The notes under the pieces are model-generated. The model saw nothing but the letters and a program-made list of their open reading frames with translations. It was not told the origin of the DNA and searched no databases. The position numbers and the translations under genes were made by a program. Source: Obelidium mucronatum (Eukaryota; Chytridiomycota; Chytridiomycetes; Chytridiales; Chytriomycetaceae). Taken from it: DNA of 64,000 bases. This document shows, in pieces, positions 21,098 through 34,010 of the stretch. The stretch lies in the NCBI GenBank assembly GCA_025765595.1, contig JAIVFH010000046.1, positions 1-64,000 of the forward strand, read 5' to 3'. Position 1 is the first letter of the stretch. Each line of letters opens with the position of its first letter.

Positions 21098-23333
21098 ATG
21101 AGCGCTCTGCACAAGGAAAACAGGCACATCAGGACACTCACCGAACTCTTCCAAGAGTCTGTCAGAAAATACCCAAACAGACCAATGCTTGGCCACAGAC
21201 CAAAAGACGTTTCGATCTCAGACGGAAAACCCACATGGAGTCCTTACACGTGGCAGTCTTACCGACGAATCAGCGACAGACGTGTGAATTTGGGCTCAGG
21301 AATCATTAATATTTACAAGAAACTTGGCGGAACTTCTTTTCCGTTTAATGTGGCAATCTATTCAGTCAACAGACCCGCCTGGACAATCACGGACCTGGCA
21401 AACTTGTCGTATGGGCTAGTGTCTGTCCCTCTCTACGATACATTAGGCCCGTCGGCAGCTCAATATATTTTGAACCACGCGTCTCCCCCGATAGTCGTAT
21501 GCTCATTCGACAAGGTGGAATCCCTCATCTCATACATCCATCATTGTCCATCTGTAAAGTGCATTATTTCAATGGACACTGTAACTCCAACGACATCTCA
21601 ATCCTTCCAAATCCTGCGCAAATGGGCCGCTGAGAAAAATGTCGCCTTGTACTCGCTGGCGCAAGTCGAATCTATTGGCGCCGAAAGTCGGATCCCTTTT
21701 ACTCCTGCGAAACCAAGTGATTTATGCTGTATTTCTTATACATCTGGAACGACGGGAGAACCAAAGGGTGCCATGCTGACGCATGAAAATATACTCTCCT
21801 TAATTAAACATGCCTCGGATAATGGATTCGATTTTAATGAGAAGGATGTTTACATCTCATATCTGCCCTTGGCTCATGTGTATGAAAAGGGCATGTTTGT
21901 GGCCATCACAGCATGTGGTGGCTCTGTCGGCTTTTATCGAGGCGATGGTATAACTCATTCGACGTCATCGATTAATTATTTAACACCTTTTTCGGCATCC
22001 GCTATCAGTTTCTCTTCTCATTGAAGATATCGGTACCTTGAAACCAACCATATTCTGCTCCGTTCCCCGCCTGCTCAATAGAATCCACGACAAGATTGTC
22101 AAACAAGCCACCACGTCCTCCGCCATCAAATCACACCTCTTTACTACCGCACTCTCTGCCAAACTCGCAAACTATGACGCCACAGGAGCAGTCAAACACT
22201 CGCTTTGGGACCCATTAGTCTTCCAGAAGGTCCAGTCTGCATTAGGCGGGAGAGTGAGACTCATTTTCTCTAGTTCCGCACCAATTCACCCGAGCATCCT
22301 GAGATTTTTGAGTGTCGCTTTTGGATGTCAAGTGCGAGAAGGATACGGTCAGACTGAATGCAGTGGGGCTATTACGATTGGATTGCATGGAGACAGGGAT
22401 ATTGGACACGTTGGACCAGTTTTGACTGGGTAAACAAAAAAAATGCGGTTTGGAGTTACATATTCTTAATCAAAAACAAACCAATCAGATGTGCCATCAA
22501 ACTCGTCTCGGTTCCTGAAATGAATTACAATGCGAAAGATAATAAGGGAGAGATTTGGATTCGTGGGCCCATCGTTTTTAAAGGATACTACAAGGATGAA
22601 GAAAAGACGCGCGAGGCTTTGACGTCCTGATGGTTGGTTGAAATCAGGAGACTATTGGGCGTGTAGATGACAAAGGCCGTTTGTATATTATTGACAGGAA
22701 AAAGAATATTTTCAAGGTATTCTAGAGCTGGGGGTGTTACTTTCTGATTTTTCCCAGATGGCTAATTTACTCTCTCAAATTGCGAAGCTCTCCCAAGGAG
22801 AATACGTTGCACCAGAAAAAGTTGAGAACGTTTACATCAAAACCAAATGGATTTCCCAAATTTTCGTTCACGGGGACTCGCTGCGTAATGAAGCTCGTCG
22901 GAATCGCAGTCCTTGATCCTGAAACATGTATCCCGCAAGGACGATTAATGGGAATCCTTCCACCAGACACCCCAGACTCAGGAATTGTTCTTCCAGGCGC
23001 GCCAGTGAATCCGCATGTGAAAATTTTGGCTCAAAGCCCTGAATTTAAACAATTTGTGATCCGTGACATGGATCGAGTTGCAAAGGATGCCAAATTGGTG
23101 GGCTTCGAGCACGTGAAGGCGGTTCACTTGGAAGCGGAAATGTTTTCTATCGAGAATGATTTGCTAACTCCCACCATGAAATTGAAAAGGAACGATTTGC
23201 TGGTAATTATCTGTCAAATGAATGCCCAAAAGAACTACTCAGACACATTCTTAAATAGAAAAAGTACAAGAACCAGATTTCAGCATTATATGCTGAGATC
23301 GAAGCCCTAAAGCCGTCTATGGCAAAGTTGTAA
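21098..23333 (+). CDS. Long-chain acyl-CoA synthetase (ANL superfamily)
   Basis: Activates long-chain fatty acids to acyl-CoA through an acyl-adenylate. Exon 1 (21098-21947) holds [18 protein letters not shown], the AMP-binding P-loop, plus [11 protein letters not shown]. Exon 2 (22019-22429) holds the LIFSSSAPI strand and GYGQTECSG. The third part holds [18 protein letters not shown] and the hinge region [11 protein letters not shown], then [11 protein letters not shown]. The last exons end in [12 protein letters not shown] and KKYKNQIS, the standard LACS C-terminus. Frame breaks at 22628, 22653 and near 22881 each need one base removed; motif order is otherwise complete. The family acts on ER, peroxisome or lipid-droplet membranes. 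The start is the first ATG, 9 codons before RTLTELFQ. Confidence 0.87.
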
Positions 23334-23400
23334 AAAGTTGCGAATGGAAACTGGGCGTCTTTTCGATCAGAGCTTCAAATATATTTCATCAAAATATGCC

Positions 23401-24646
23401 TTAGACAATTTCATGACTATTTGCCGCTTTAGAGGCCAATTCTGCTGCTGCTGCAACGTCGCCATTTGAATCCCGCTGAACGACTGTATTTCCAGACTCT
23501 CTGTGTTTCCCTCGAATCATAGACCATTCCAGTCCTTGCTCCGTGAGAGAATGCTTATAAAGAGCAATTTTCATTGCCACTAGGATCACAAAGATGAGCG
23601 ACAAACACAGCACACAGATTCCCCGCAATATCTCAATCTTGTCCAGTATATCATCGCTGAAGTTCATGAGTTTGAGGACCGAGTAACAAACCAACACCCC
23701 AAGCGCAAATCCACACATTGCCGCAGCCAAAAGGCCATACTTTGAAATAATAAGAAATCTGGGCTCAACAGTATCGTCTTCTGCAGCTTTCGTTCGAGAC
23801 AGGTATTTGACAAAACACGTCAAGAAAACAACATCAAGAACCAAAACCACACCCCCAGCCAGCAATTGCGATGCCAAATACGCGCGCAAGACCTCGAGCA
23901 CATCTTTTTTTCCTCCGATACACGCCATCCATATAGGTCCTATCAACTGGGAATAAAAGGCCACCGGCGACCATCGAATCAACTCCTTCAACCCTCGAAA
24001 CGACTTTGGAAACATTGTTTTAATTTGTTTCTCGCTCCGAGCCCATGAATATTTCACATAGAACCACTCCCCGGTTGCCTGAAACAAGTTGATGGCAATC
24101 CCATAGACGATTTCATGCCGCGTGTTTGAATAATGCATCGTGAGTCTTGCATGGCTTCCTCAAACCCTGGGAGATATCGACTGCAAGGAAGGAAATCAGA
24201 CCTCCGATTAAAGACGTGTTGAATGGTGTCATGATTTTGGTTCCTTTACGATCTTCGACGGCAACTAAGAAGTACAAGAGTGCAGCCATAGTGAGTGCAG
24301 TGATGACGGCTGATGCGAGGAATATATATACACAAGCATCGAGCCCAAAGAGTCCTTTTGATTTGTATAGGCGGTGCCACATCGCGTTCAGTAGAGGTTC
24401 GGGCATTTCTAGATCAAGTGCAATTGCAAGACCAGCCGAGAAGTTACAATTTGTAGAAGAGCTGATTAGAATATCAAGCTCGCGTTCGATATATGACGAA
24501 AGATTGTATAGGCCGACTATTAAGCGCGTCGAGTTGCATGTCATTGACGAAATAGGACAATCTTTAAAACCCTGCTGACGTGAAATCGCGTTGGAATATT
24601 GTGCAAGCAATGCACCATGGTACATCACGAACCGCGTGCTCGCCAT
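23401..24646 (-). CDS. Unrecognised polytopic membrane protein, possibly 7TM
   Basis: Two overlapping open frames (24113-24646 and 23401-24138) join into one ~420-residue protein if one base is dropped near 24173, where the first frame reads LRKPC and the second continues with GSHARLTMHYSN. The N-terminal ~100 residues contain several Cys and one N-x-S site and look extracellular. Hydrophobic segments follow: YIFLASAVITALTMAALLYF, TSLIGGLISFLAV, IVYGIAINLFQA, YSQLIGPIWMA, LAGGVVLVLDVVFLTCFV, LLAAAMCGFALGVLVCYSVL and ICVLCLSLIFVILVAMKIAL. That is six to seven helices. The ~50-residue tail is polar. I do not recognise a family; extracellular head, seven helices and cytosolic tail would fit a receptor. 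Confidence 0.55.
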
Positions 24647-24708
24647 GATACCCTAGTTGTTATTTTTTATTTTAATTCTTTTTTTCTTGGTTGGAAAGTA
24701 CATTAATA

Positions 24709-26669
24709 ATGGGGCAATACAACCTCGCCATACCCCTTCATACGGCTTCCGCAGAGCCGCAAACCGAAATCAAAAAACTCACAAAGTTTCACGGATTGAT
24801 TCTCTGCTCGTGGCTTGCAGCGGCCTACTTTCTCATCCCTTCCGCTGGTCCAGCCCCCGTTCCTCGTTTCCGTCTCCCCCTCAATGCATCAACAGCAGTA
24901 ACTGCCAAACAATCCCTCGAATGCACTCAACTGCCGCAACTCATTCCCTCTGCTGTTCCGTCGTTGGACCTTTCCCGCCTCGACAATCCTGGATTCACCA
25001 AAGACGCATTGTCCCGCTTCTCGCGTGCAATTCAAATCCCCACCGAGTCTTACGACATTCAACCACCTGGAAAGAGCAATGAAGACGTCGCTGCGCCATT
25101 CCTAGCCTTTCACAAGACGCTGGAGCTGGACTATCCACTTATCCACCAGCACTTGTCCAAACGGGTTCTTGGCAAACACTCCCTGCTCTTCACGTGGGAA
25201 GGAACCGCCCCGGACAGAGACGCCTTGATTCTCATGGTTTGCTTGTTGTGTAACCCTGTTGTATAGTTTTTTTCGCCAACCGCTTCTCGACGCAGGCGCA
25301 CATTGACGTTGTTCCGGTTCTCCCCGAAACTCGCGACCAATGGACGCACGCGCCGTACTCGGGCGCCGTTGATTACAAGCAGCGGCGCGTGTGGGGCCGT
25401 GGCGCGAGCGACACTAAAGCCACACTCGTTGCGGTGCTGGAGGCCGTCGAGCAGCTGCTGGCGGCAAACTATGTACCGCAAAGAACGCTTTATTTGGCGT
25501 TTGGCGACGACGAGGAAAGCAACGGCAAGGTTTGGATTGTGTTTTTGTGCTCTTGAATCTGGGCTTGTTTCTTGAACTTTCTTTTTTTCATTCAGGGTGC
25601 GTTCGCGATTGCCCAGTATTTACAAAAAGACTTGAAGCTTGCCGGAAAAATTGGCCTGATTGTTGATGAGGGCTCTGGTCTTATGGATTTTGGAGGACTT
25701 CGCATGGCACATGTGTGCGTTTCTGAGAAAGGGTACGCGTCATCTAGTTCCAATATCCAAATTCTAAAAAATTCAGGTACCAGATACGCGGATGTCGAAA
25801 TGGTGGTAGAAACCAAAGGCGGTCACTCTTCTGTTCCTCCAAAACATACTGGAATTGGTCTCTCCTCCATGCTCATTACCGCTCTGGAATCTAATCCTCA
25901 GGAGCCTCAACTATCTCTCAATAACCCAATCGTCGGATCTATGGCGTGCATTGCAAACCACGCCCCCAATCCTGACCCGGCTATGGTTAAAGCCATCAAG
26001 CAATGGCCAAAATCGCGTAAAACTGTCTTGAAACGTCTGATTCAAACCTTGCCAGAAGATTTAGTAACTGCTCTTCTAGTGTCCACCCAAGCTGTTGACA
26101 TCATCAATGGAGGCCTCAAAGTAAATGCCCTGCCTGAAAAGGTTACAACAATCATAAATCACAGAATCGGCGCCCACGACTCTCCACACGACCTACAATC
26201 GCGCTATAGAAGCACCCTGTTAAAGTTGACCAAGAAACTAAAGCTCAACTTGACCATCACGGAATTCAAAGATCCTTCTCTTCTCTTTCATGAATCCACA
26301 ATCTCTGACGCTGTGGGAAAAGTGACAATCGGCTCTCTGTCTCCGTTTTCAGTATTGGAACCGAGTCCAGTTAGTCCATATAATACTGCCGAAGACAATG
26401 GATGGGCCGTACTTGAGGGTACAATCCACTATTTGTTCGATACCGAAGCAACTTCAGACCAAGGCAATCGCGTTATAGTTGGACCAATGTTTGCGGGAGG
26501 GAATACCGACACAAAGAGTTACTGGGGACTCAGTAAGAGCATTTACAGGTTCTCGCCAGGCGCAGATGGCGAAGGAGCTCACACGGTTAATGAATGGGTA
26601 TCGATGGATACGTTCTTGAAGAGCATCAAGTTTTACCATGAGCTGATTCGAAACTGGTCTGAACAATAA
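24709..26669 (+). CDS. M20 Gly-Xaa carboxypeptidase (carboxypeptidase S type), copy 1
   Basis: Exons 24709-25236, 25296-25529, 25596-25732 and 25784-26669 give 594 residues. An N-terminal membrane anchor (residues ~29-48, FHGLILCSWLAAAYFLIPSA) is the vacuolar type II layout of yeast Cps1. Catalytic and di-zinc residues are visible in order: HIDVVPV, GRGASDTKAT, GDDEES (catalytic Glu pair; usual form GHDEE), DEGSG and the dimerisation-domain block TKGGHSSVPPKHTGIG, ending with HTVNEW. It should release C-terminal residues from short peptides. The 51-base segment 25733-25783 has GT..AG ends but no stop and a length divisible by three; the paralogue lacks it, so I treat it as an intron. Copy 2 is at 57630. 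Confidence 0.92.
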
Positions 26670-26958
26670 ATCATTACTGTTGACGCGTGCAGAACTTTTC
26701 GCAAGTGACTCTGAGAAACCATCTCTCTACTTATTTTGAATCATTTGAATGCTTTTTAAGGACCTGAAGGTGAAGTTGGGCACACAGAGTTGGTGAAACT
26801 GCTACTGTTTCAAGATTTTTAACTTTTAATGGAAGCTTTTTCGGAATTGGGACTGTTATTGCCCTTAACATTGCCCTTAACTTGTGCTAGCGCCGTGCCC
26901 CCTCATATAGTCAATAAATTTTATCATTATTTTTTTGTTTCAAATCTCCGTTGAAACA

Positions 26959-27754
26959 ATGCACAAGGCAACAACCTTGTTGGTTCCGGATTTCTCGGAC
27001 CTATCCAGCAAATCTTTGGTCACCTCTGTTATGGTAACCCCCAAGACTCTGCTCTTCCTTCGATCCGTTATACTGGTATATGCGGTGGTTGTGATGGCAA
27101 CGTCAGTTGCTCTTGATGTCTCTGAAGGCAAATCTTTCTGGGGATACTTTACGTTTTGGACCTTCTTAGGAATCATTGTTTACTTTGCAGTGGCTGTCTA
27201 TAACAGCTACCTGTACATCTATTCAAGTGGGCAGAAGGTGTTGGATGCCCGGCCAAGTCTTGTCAAGCTTCTTAATTGGTATCTCTATATGATGCCGGCC
27301 ACCTGTTGTTATATTGTAACCATTGTTTTCTGGGTGCTTTTGTTTCCAATTTGGCAAGGTTCACAGACACGGCTTTGGTACTATATTAATACGTATTAGT
27401 AATACAACTAACTGAAAAAATTATTGATCCGAAAGGCTTACAACCAGTCAACATGGGGCGAATTCCCTCTTCATGATATTTGAATTTGTATTTGGAAGCG
27501 TTCCCTTGGTGTATCAGCTTGTTTGGCCATACCTTGTTACTGTGGGGCTTTATGTTGCCCTTGCATTTGTGTATCACGCTGAAACTGGGTTTTGGTCATA
27601 TGCATTTCTGGACACCAGCAAAAGATTGTTTTGGGTGTATTATATTGGAATTGGGGTTCTTTTTCTACTGGTGTTTTTGGCTGTGACAGCTTGTCATCGA
27701 TGGCGCGATGCCTACAGGAAATGTCATTCAATGGATTCGATTGAAAGAAATTAA
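26959..27754 (+). CDS. AIG1/FAR-17a-like membrane hydrolase
   Basis: Two exons (26959-27392, 27436-27754) join to 250 residues with about six hydrophobic helices. The order of motifs follows the FAR-17a/AIG1 family: GYFTFWTFLG, FWVLLFPIW, TSQHGANSLFMIFE and VYHAETGFWSYAFLD. In human AIG1 the catalytic residues are a Thr in the first motif and a His in the HG motif. Both have counterparts here (Thr of FTFWT, His of QHGAN), which supports lipid (FAHFA-type ester) hydrolase activity in an internal membrane. The split codon across the intron (AC|G) restores this exact sequence. Sequence identity to animal proteins is low, so the family call is moderate. Confidence 0.6.
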
Positions 27755-27794
27755 GAAAGTACAGAGTTTGATGACTGAGGTTTTTAATTGAAAG

Positions 27795-30700
27795 TTATGC
27801 CATTGCATACTTCAAACCAAGAATACTGTCTCCAAATATACTGCCATCTCCCTCCTTTGCGAAATCAATCAAAACATTTATACCGTTCTTATCCAAGAAT
27901 TTCACGCGCTCTTGCCGAACTTTCCCAGATTCCAGAACTGATACACTAAGTGACTTGCGAGTCAAATTACTCAAGTCCAGGACAAATGCAACAGGATTGG
28001 AGCTCAAATCACTTTTCACTGGAATAATTTGAACATACGCTGTTCTTCTCACAAATGCAACTGATGCGACTCCATACTTCCAGGACTTCGAAAGCGGCCA
28101 TGTGTTTACAGAATATGCGACGCTAAACACTCTGCTAAACTTTCCATTTTGTCTTGATGCCACCAGAGTTCCAAAGCCTGACTGGCGATTTACTCCAAAC
28201 CCGTCTTTTTGCGACAACGCCGATCCAGTTTGTGTTGACATTGACTGTCGCTGCATCTGACTTTTGGTTTCTTTGGAATAATTGTTTCCTTGACCAACAA
28301 TGCTCCACCTGACTCTACTTCTGATTGCATCTTTCTGGAAGATTTCCGATTGCAGTAACGATAACACACGAGGAACAGCTTGTAACAACAAAGGAATGCT
28401 TGTGTTGCCGAAAATAATAATGGCTTCTCCGATAAGGTATGTGTTATTACTGGTTTTTGATTGCCCCAAGAGGACTAAAGTAACAGAAGAAATAGCGAAA
28501 GAGGCAGATACAATGAGCAGCATGGTGAATTCCGAGTGAATGGGTGGGACAGCATGGGATTTATACGTCACCCAAAATAGGAATAGCAGAATCAGAATAT
28601 TGTAAACACACAATGCAGCTCCCACGGAAATCCCAGACACTGATCCATAACTGCATTGATACTGAATTACATACCCAGGCAACATTTTTGAGGAAACTCT
28701 GCCTTTGGAAACTGTATTCCAGATCCATAAAAGTACCTGACGGCTTGCTTGTTAGTCGTTGCAAGTGTTCAAAGCATACACAAACCAGCTCAAGAGCAAG
28801 CGCACAGCCGGTTCCAATCAGCCATGCTACATCCCGTACCATATACTTTGGTAGCACTTTATTTGACGCGTAAATGAGGGAAACTCGGAAATTGCGGGAT
28901 ATCATTGCTCCAGAAATCAACACAAAGGATGATAATTGTAACCAAAGTTTGGCTTGACAGCTGAAAACAGTTGGAACCCCAATATACATTAGGTTTGAAA
29001 CATACGCTGGAATGGTTCCGAGTGCCAAGATTGACAAGAATGGCACAGAGCCAGAGCGAATGACGACTTTCTTTTGATACACCTGGATGAGGACCAAAAA
29101 AATCACAGCCACAATTATGCCACTAATACAGAAGCCAGTGAGAATCAAGGCGCTGGTACTATCTCTTGCAACTATGGAATAAGTATACAAAGGACCATCT
29201 GGTGGCGGAATTGATGTTCCATCAAAAAATGTGAGAACTGTTCCATTGATGGGTGTAATTTTGGTCTGGTCCATATCCGTAACTGCCCACTCTATTTTCC
29301 AATGGTTATGGTCCCTTCATTCATTGCGCTAGACACTTACAGATGTCAAATATTTGTCCATGCCGTCAACACACTGAATGTAAAATGTTCTAATTGGGAA
29401 TAAACTGTCAATAACTGATTAAAACCTGGTAGAAAATTCTTACGAAGACAGTCCACCGGTTTCGGAGAGACTAAGAGGGTCAGCTACAATTCCTCGAGCA
29501 CCGGTATTTTTAAACTGAGACCAGCTTAACTTACTTCTCACATTATCGCCATACGTTTTCATAGAGAGAAGGGATGGATCTCTTTCAATAAGCTTCAGTG
29601 CATGGTGGCTGAATTAAACAAAACGAATAATCATAACATGAAAACAAACATTATGTAACCCAGACGCGAAAATTTTTGGGCAATCATGCATATTAATAAT
29701 GTTAAAATATAGTTCAATATTTGAGCGAGTGAAATTATATGCCCTGCAAAATAAAGCCATTAATTAAAGAAAAACAGAACTGTTGACAAACTCTTGAGCT
29801 GCCTGAATTTCGTTAATTGTTTTAAGAAGGCGCATCTCTTGCTCAAGCATGCTAGGCGTAAATGCATTTAATCCATATACATTCATAAATCCTTTGGCAA
29901 TTTTGTAAAAGTCTGGTCCATAAATGTTGTAAGCCAGCGTTGTGTCTGGCTTGTTCATACAGAACCAGACAAAATCTTTCCCAACCAGCTGCTGCTTTCT
30001 GTGCAACGTTTTATTGGAATACACATATAGGTTTTGTTTCAAACTTACTTTGCTAGGCCAAAGTACACACTGGCTGTTGTGGCAGGACCAGCGCAAAACA
30101 CCATATATCGGGCATCTGCTTGTAAAAGCGTGCTGCTGATTGAAGAAAGGCTTGTCATTGACTTTATAGAAAGCTTGGCCAAAATCAAAAACCCATTCTG
30201 CTCTAACACTCTTGAGATTGCCTTGCACCCTGTATTGTGGTTATTTGATGATCAAATAGATAAAGACAAAGAATACGCACATGATCCATTATCCATTGGG
30301 CCTTCATTGATTATAGCCACACGCTTGACATTCCATGATTTTAGAGTCAACATAATGGATCGGGCAAAGCTATTCACTGAAAAAACCAGTTGTTAGATTG
30401 GTAATTTCTGGCGTAAGTATAATAGTTTGCTCACAAGACGGCACTGTTTGAAAGTAAAACGGGTAATTGTCTCGAGAATCAAGAATAGGAGTGAGAATTG
30501 ATCCTGTGCACATCGGAATTTGGTATTGGCCGTATACTTGCCCCCCAAAGCGCGGTTCCCCCCCAGACATTCCCCCAAACACAGCAATAATTTCTAGTTG
30601 GATGAGCGGAACCTTTTCAACCTTGTTACAAAGAAATCAACTGACAAACCTGGATGTTTTGTTGCAATCTCTGAAGCAAGTGCCTTGTCATGCCCATAAT

Positions 30701-31060
30701 CAGAATAACCGACCGGTCTTCGGTTATTATTGAATCTTTTTAAACGTATCGTAGTGTTTGGTAAAATGAAAGGGTCAGTTGTTGACTTCGTTGATGGCAA
30801 TCGCAAGGGCCTCTTGATTCCAATACCACCACGAGACGATATTCCATAAAGACATATCACTGAGACGCTTTATATTCTGCTTGTCGAGGCCACCGACTAC
30901 TTAAAAGCCGTCAAATGTCAAACCAGGAATCCTGATCAAAGGAAGTTCTAACATTAAAATAAACCGCCCAAGCGCGATCAATATACCATCCATATGGACC
31001 AAAAATAGCAACTGTAACCGACGATTCATTTTTAAACGCGAGCGCGTTTGATTGAGACAT
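27795..31060 (-). CDS. Class C GPCR, copy B (in-frame stop)
   Basis: Same architecture as copies A, C and D. The start is at 31060 (MSQSNALAFKNESS), as in copy C. The ectodomain includes WWYWNQEALAIAIN, LPNTTIRLKRFNNN and a GGQVYGQYQIPMCTGS segment. FFDGTSIPPPDGP precedes TM1, and RSGSVPFLSILALG and CQAKLWLQLSSF give the class C TM2-TM3 signature. The tail carries the shared C-terminal domain (VLIDFAKEGDGSIF). Two defects are visible: codon 30901-30903 reads TAA where copy C has GAA (context DGF*VVGG), and the frame slips at 30777. The stop cannot be explained by an insertion error. The gene could be a pseudogene or carry one wrong base. Confidence 0.75.
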
Positions 31061-31277
31061 GTTTTGAGCGGCAGTGGACCAAAGCACTAATCTTAAAAAT
31101 CTTAAATTTACCTTGTTTCAACTTAATTGTACAAATTGAGGTATTACTCATAAGTTCTTAAAGGGTGGTGGCTACCAAGCCAAATATAATAGCGATTAAT
31201 AGTTTCAAATTCAACTGAATTAATATCCGTATATTTAAAAAAATCCGGACACCTTGTTTAAATCCATAAATGGCATC

Positions 31278-32460
<1,183 letters not shown>

Positions 32461-32709
32461 TTTTTAAGGTATTCTTCAATTGTGTTCCTTTTATTATTCA
32501 ACTCTCTATTTCACTCTAATTTCATTCAAATTGATTTATTCTTTTTTTCAAAAGCAGCCGTTGTCCGTTTACCAACGACATGTGATGATTTTGTTGAAGT
32601 CATTACAAAAAGTCATTACGAATTAACACCAAACAATGCATGCAACTTTCCTCGCTGTTTACTCGCTTCGGTCTTACTCGCTTCTATACTGACATGCGTT
32701 CTGGTCATC

Positions 32710-33842
32710 ATGGCATACAAGCTCAAAGAGCCCCCACAGAAGCGGGTCTCTTTAGATTCCTGGAAATCTCAATGGATCAACAAAATCAGCCCTTATTCGA
32801 TCGATCTGAGCGGTATTCCTTGTGATAACTATCTTGCGAATGGGTTACTTGGATGCGGAAGGAAGTGATCCTTCCCTCTCTTGGGTTCCAACGGTGTCAG
32901 CCCCAACCAAAAACTGTTTTGCCTCAAAAACTCCGACAGACCATCTGAAGCTGTTGGTGGGATCCGAGTATCTTCCTTTTCATTTGGAGGATCGGTTTAT
33001 CTTTTCATTTGGCTCGGCCAAGAATCACGACTTTGACGGTGATACTTTAGCAACTCTTTGTGAAGTTGCCCACGGGGATTCATACAATTTCTCAGAAAAA
33101 TCATTCAAGCTGTGTATCATAAGAAGAAAAGGTATTATTTACCGCCACTGTGATTCAACTCTAATTCATCCCAACAGAACATGTACTTGTCTGGTTCAAT
33201 ATGATAGATCAAGAGAACGTGAATGTAATTGTTGGAATACTGCAACATCTATCTGCTACGTTGTTTCCTGAACTCTGCATTAAACATGGATACCACTGCG
33301 TCTCACCAGTTTCTGACGCCGATTCATTCAACACCACCTCCTCCCAACCACCACAGAAGCAAAATATAACTGAACTCACAAGTTCACGATTGGTTTCTCT
33401 ACCACCTGCTCCAAAGGGCTGGTTCCCAAGTCCGGATGTTGTTATTGGCACATTCCATTCAGAAGGAAGCGATGTGATGATGAAGGATCTTCGCAAGACT
33501 TTCGGCTCAACGGTTCAAAACATTATTGTCAAGAAATCGCCGTCACCCATTTCTTCACCGCAATCCAAGGAATCACTTCTTTATAACTTGGATTCCGACG
33601 GAAATCGTATCTTGTACCGTTGGTTTTTGCGAACGACTCCAACATTTGCTTATAATGAGTCAGATTCAAGTGCCTCAAACTCAATGTCTCGAGAAATAGC
33701 AGGAACAGGTGGTTGGGGTTTGATTGATTGGGACAGACTGTTGGATGGCTTGAATCGGGAAAAACCTGAACAGTCACATTATTTAGTATACACACAAGCG
33801 GTTTTGTCTCGGTTGGAGATTTTAGGGGTTGTTGTTTACTGA
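32710..33842 (+). CDS. Unrecognised protein
   Basis: At least two exons joined around 33132-33180 (donor GGTATT, acceptor CCCAACAG), giving a continuous frame that contains LLVGSEYLPFHLEDRFIFSF, EKSFKLCIIRRK, then HVLVWFNMIDQENVNVIVG and a C-terminal RLEILGVVVY. The N-terminus (MAYKLKEPPQKRVSLDSW) is the first ATG in a frame that joins the rest if one base is dropped near 32868; a hydrophobic run just upstream of it might belong to a longer form. The middle is Ser/Pro-rich. I recognise no family. It lies head-to-head with the PHYHD1-like gene and ends about 170 bases before MED14. Confidence 0.5.
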
Positions 33843-34010
33843 GATGATGTTCTATAAAGTTCTTTTCCTGTGATGCTTCAGCTTGACGAGTCCGCTTTCA
33901 TGAACGCTTTCAACAATAATCGCCACATTAAATGAAGTTAGATTTTTGAAGGAAAGTTGCGAGGGACTTAGTGGCTGTTGGGACATATTTTTTATGTTTT
34001 AAAATCCAAG

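Noticed and set aside
32640..33842. Assignment of the gene before MED14 to a replication or Mediator subunit
   Set aside because: The C-terminal RLEILG-type helix is faintly reminiscent of ORC-type proteins, but nothing else supports it, so it is left unnamed.
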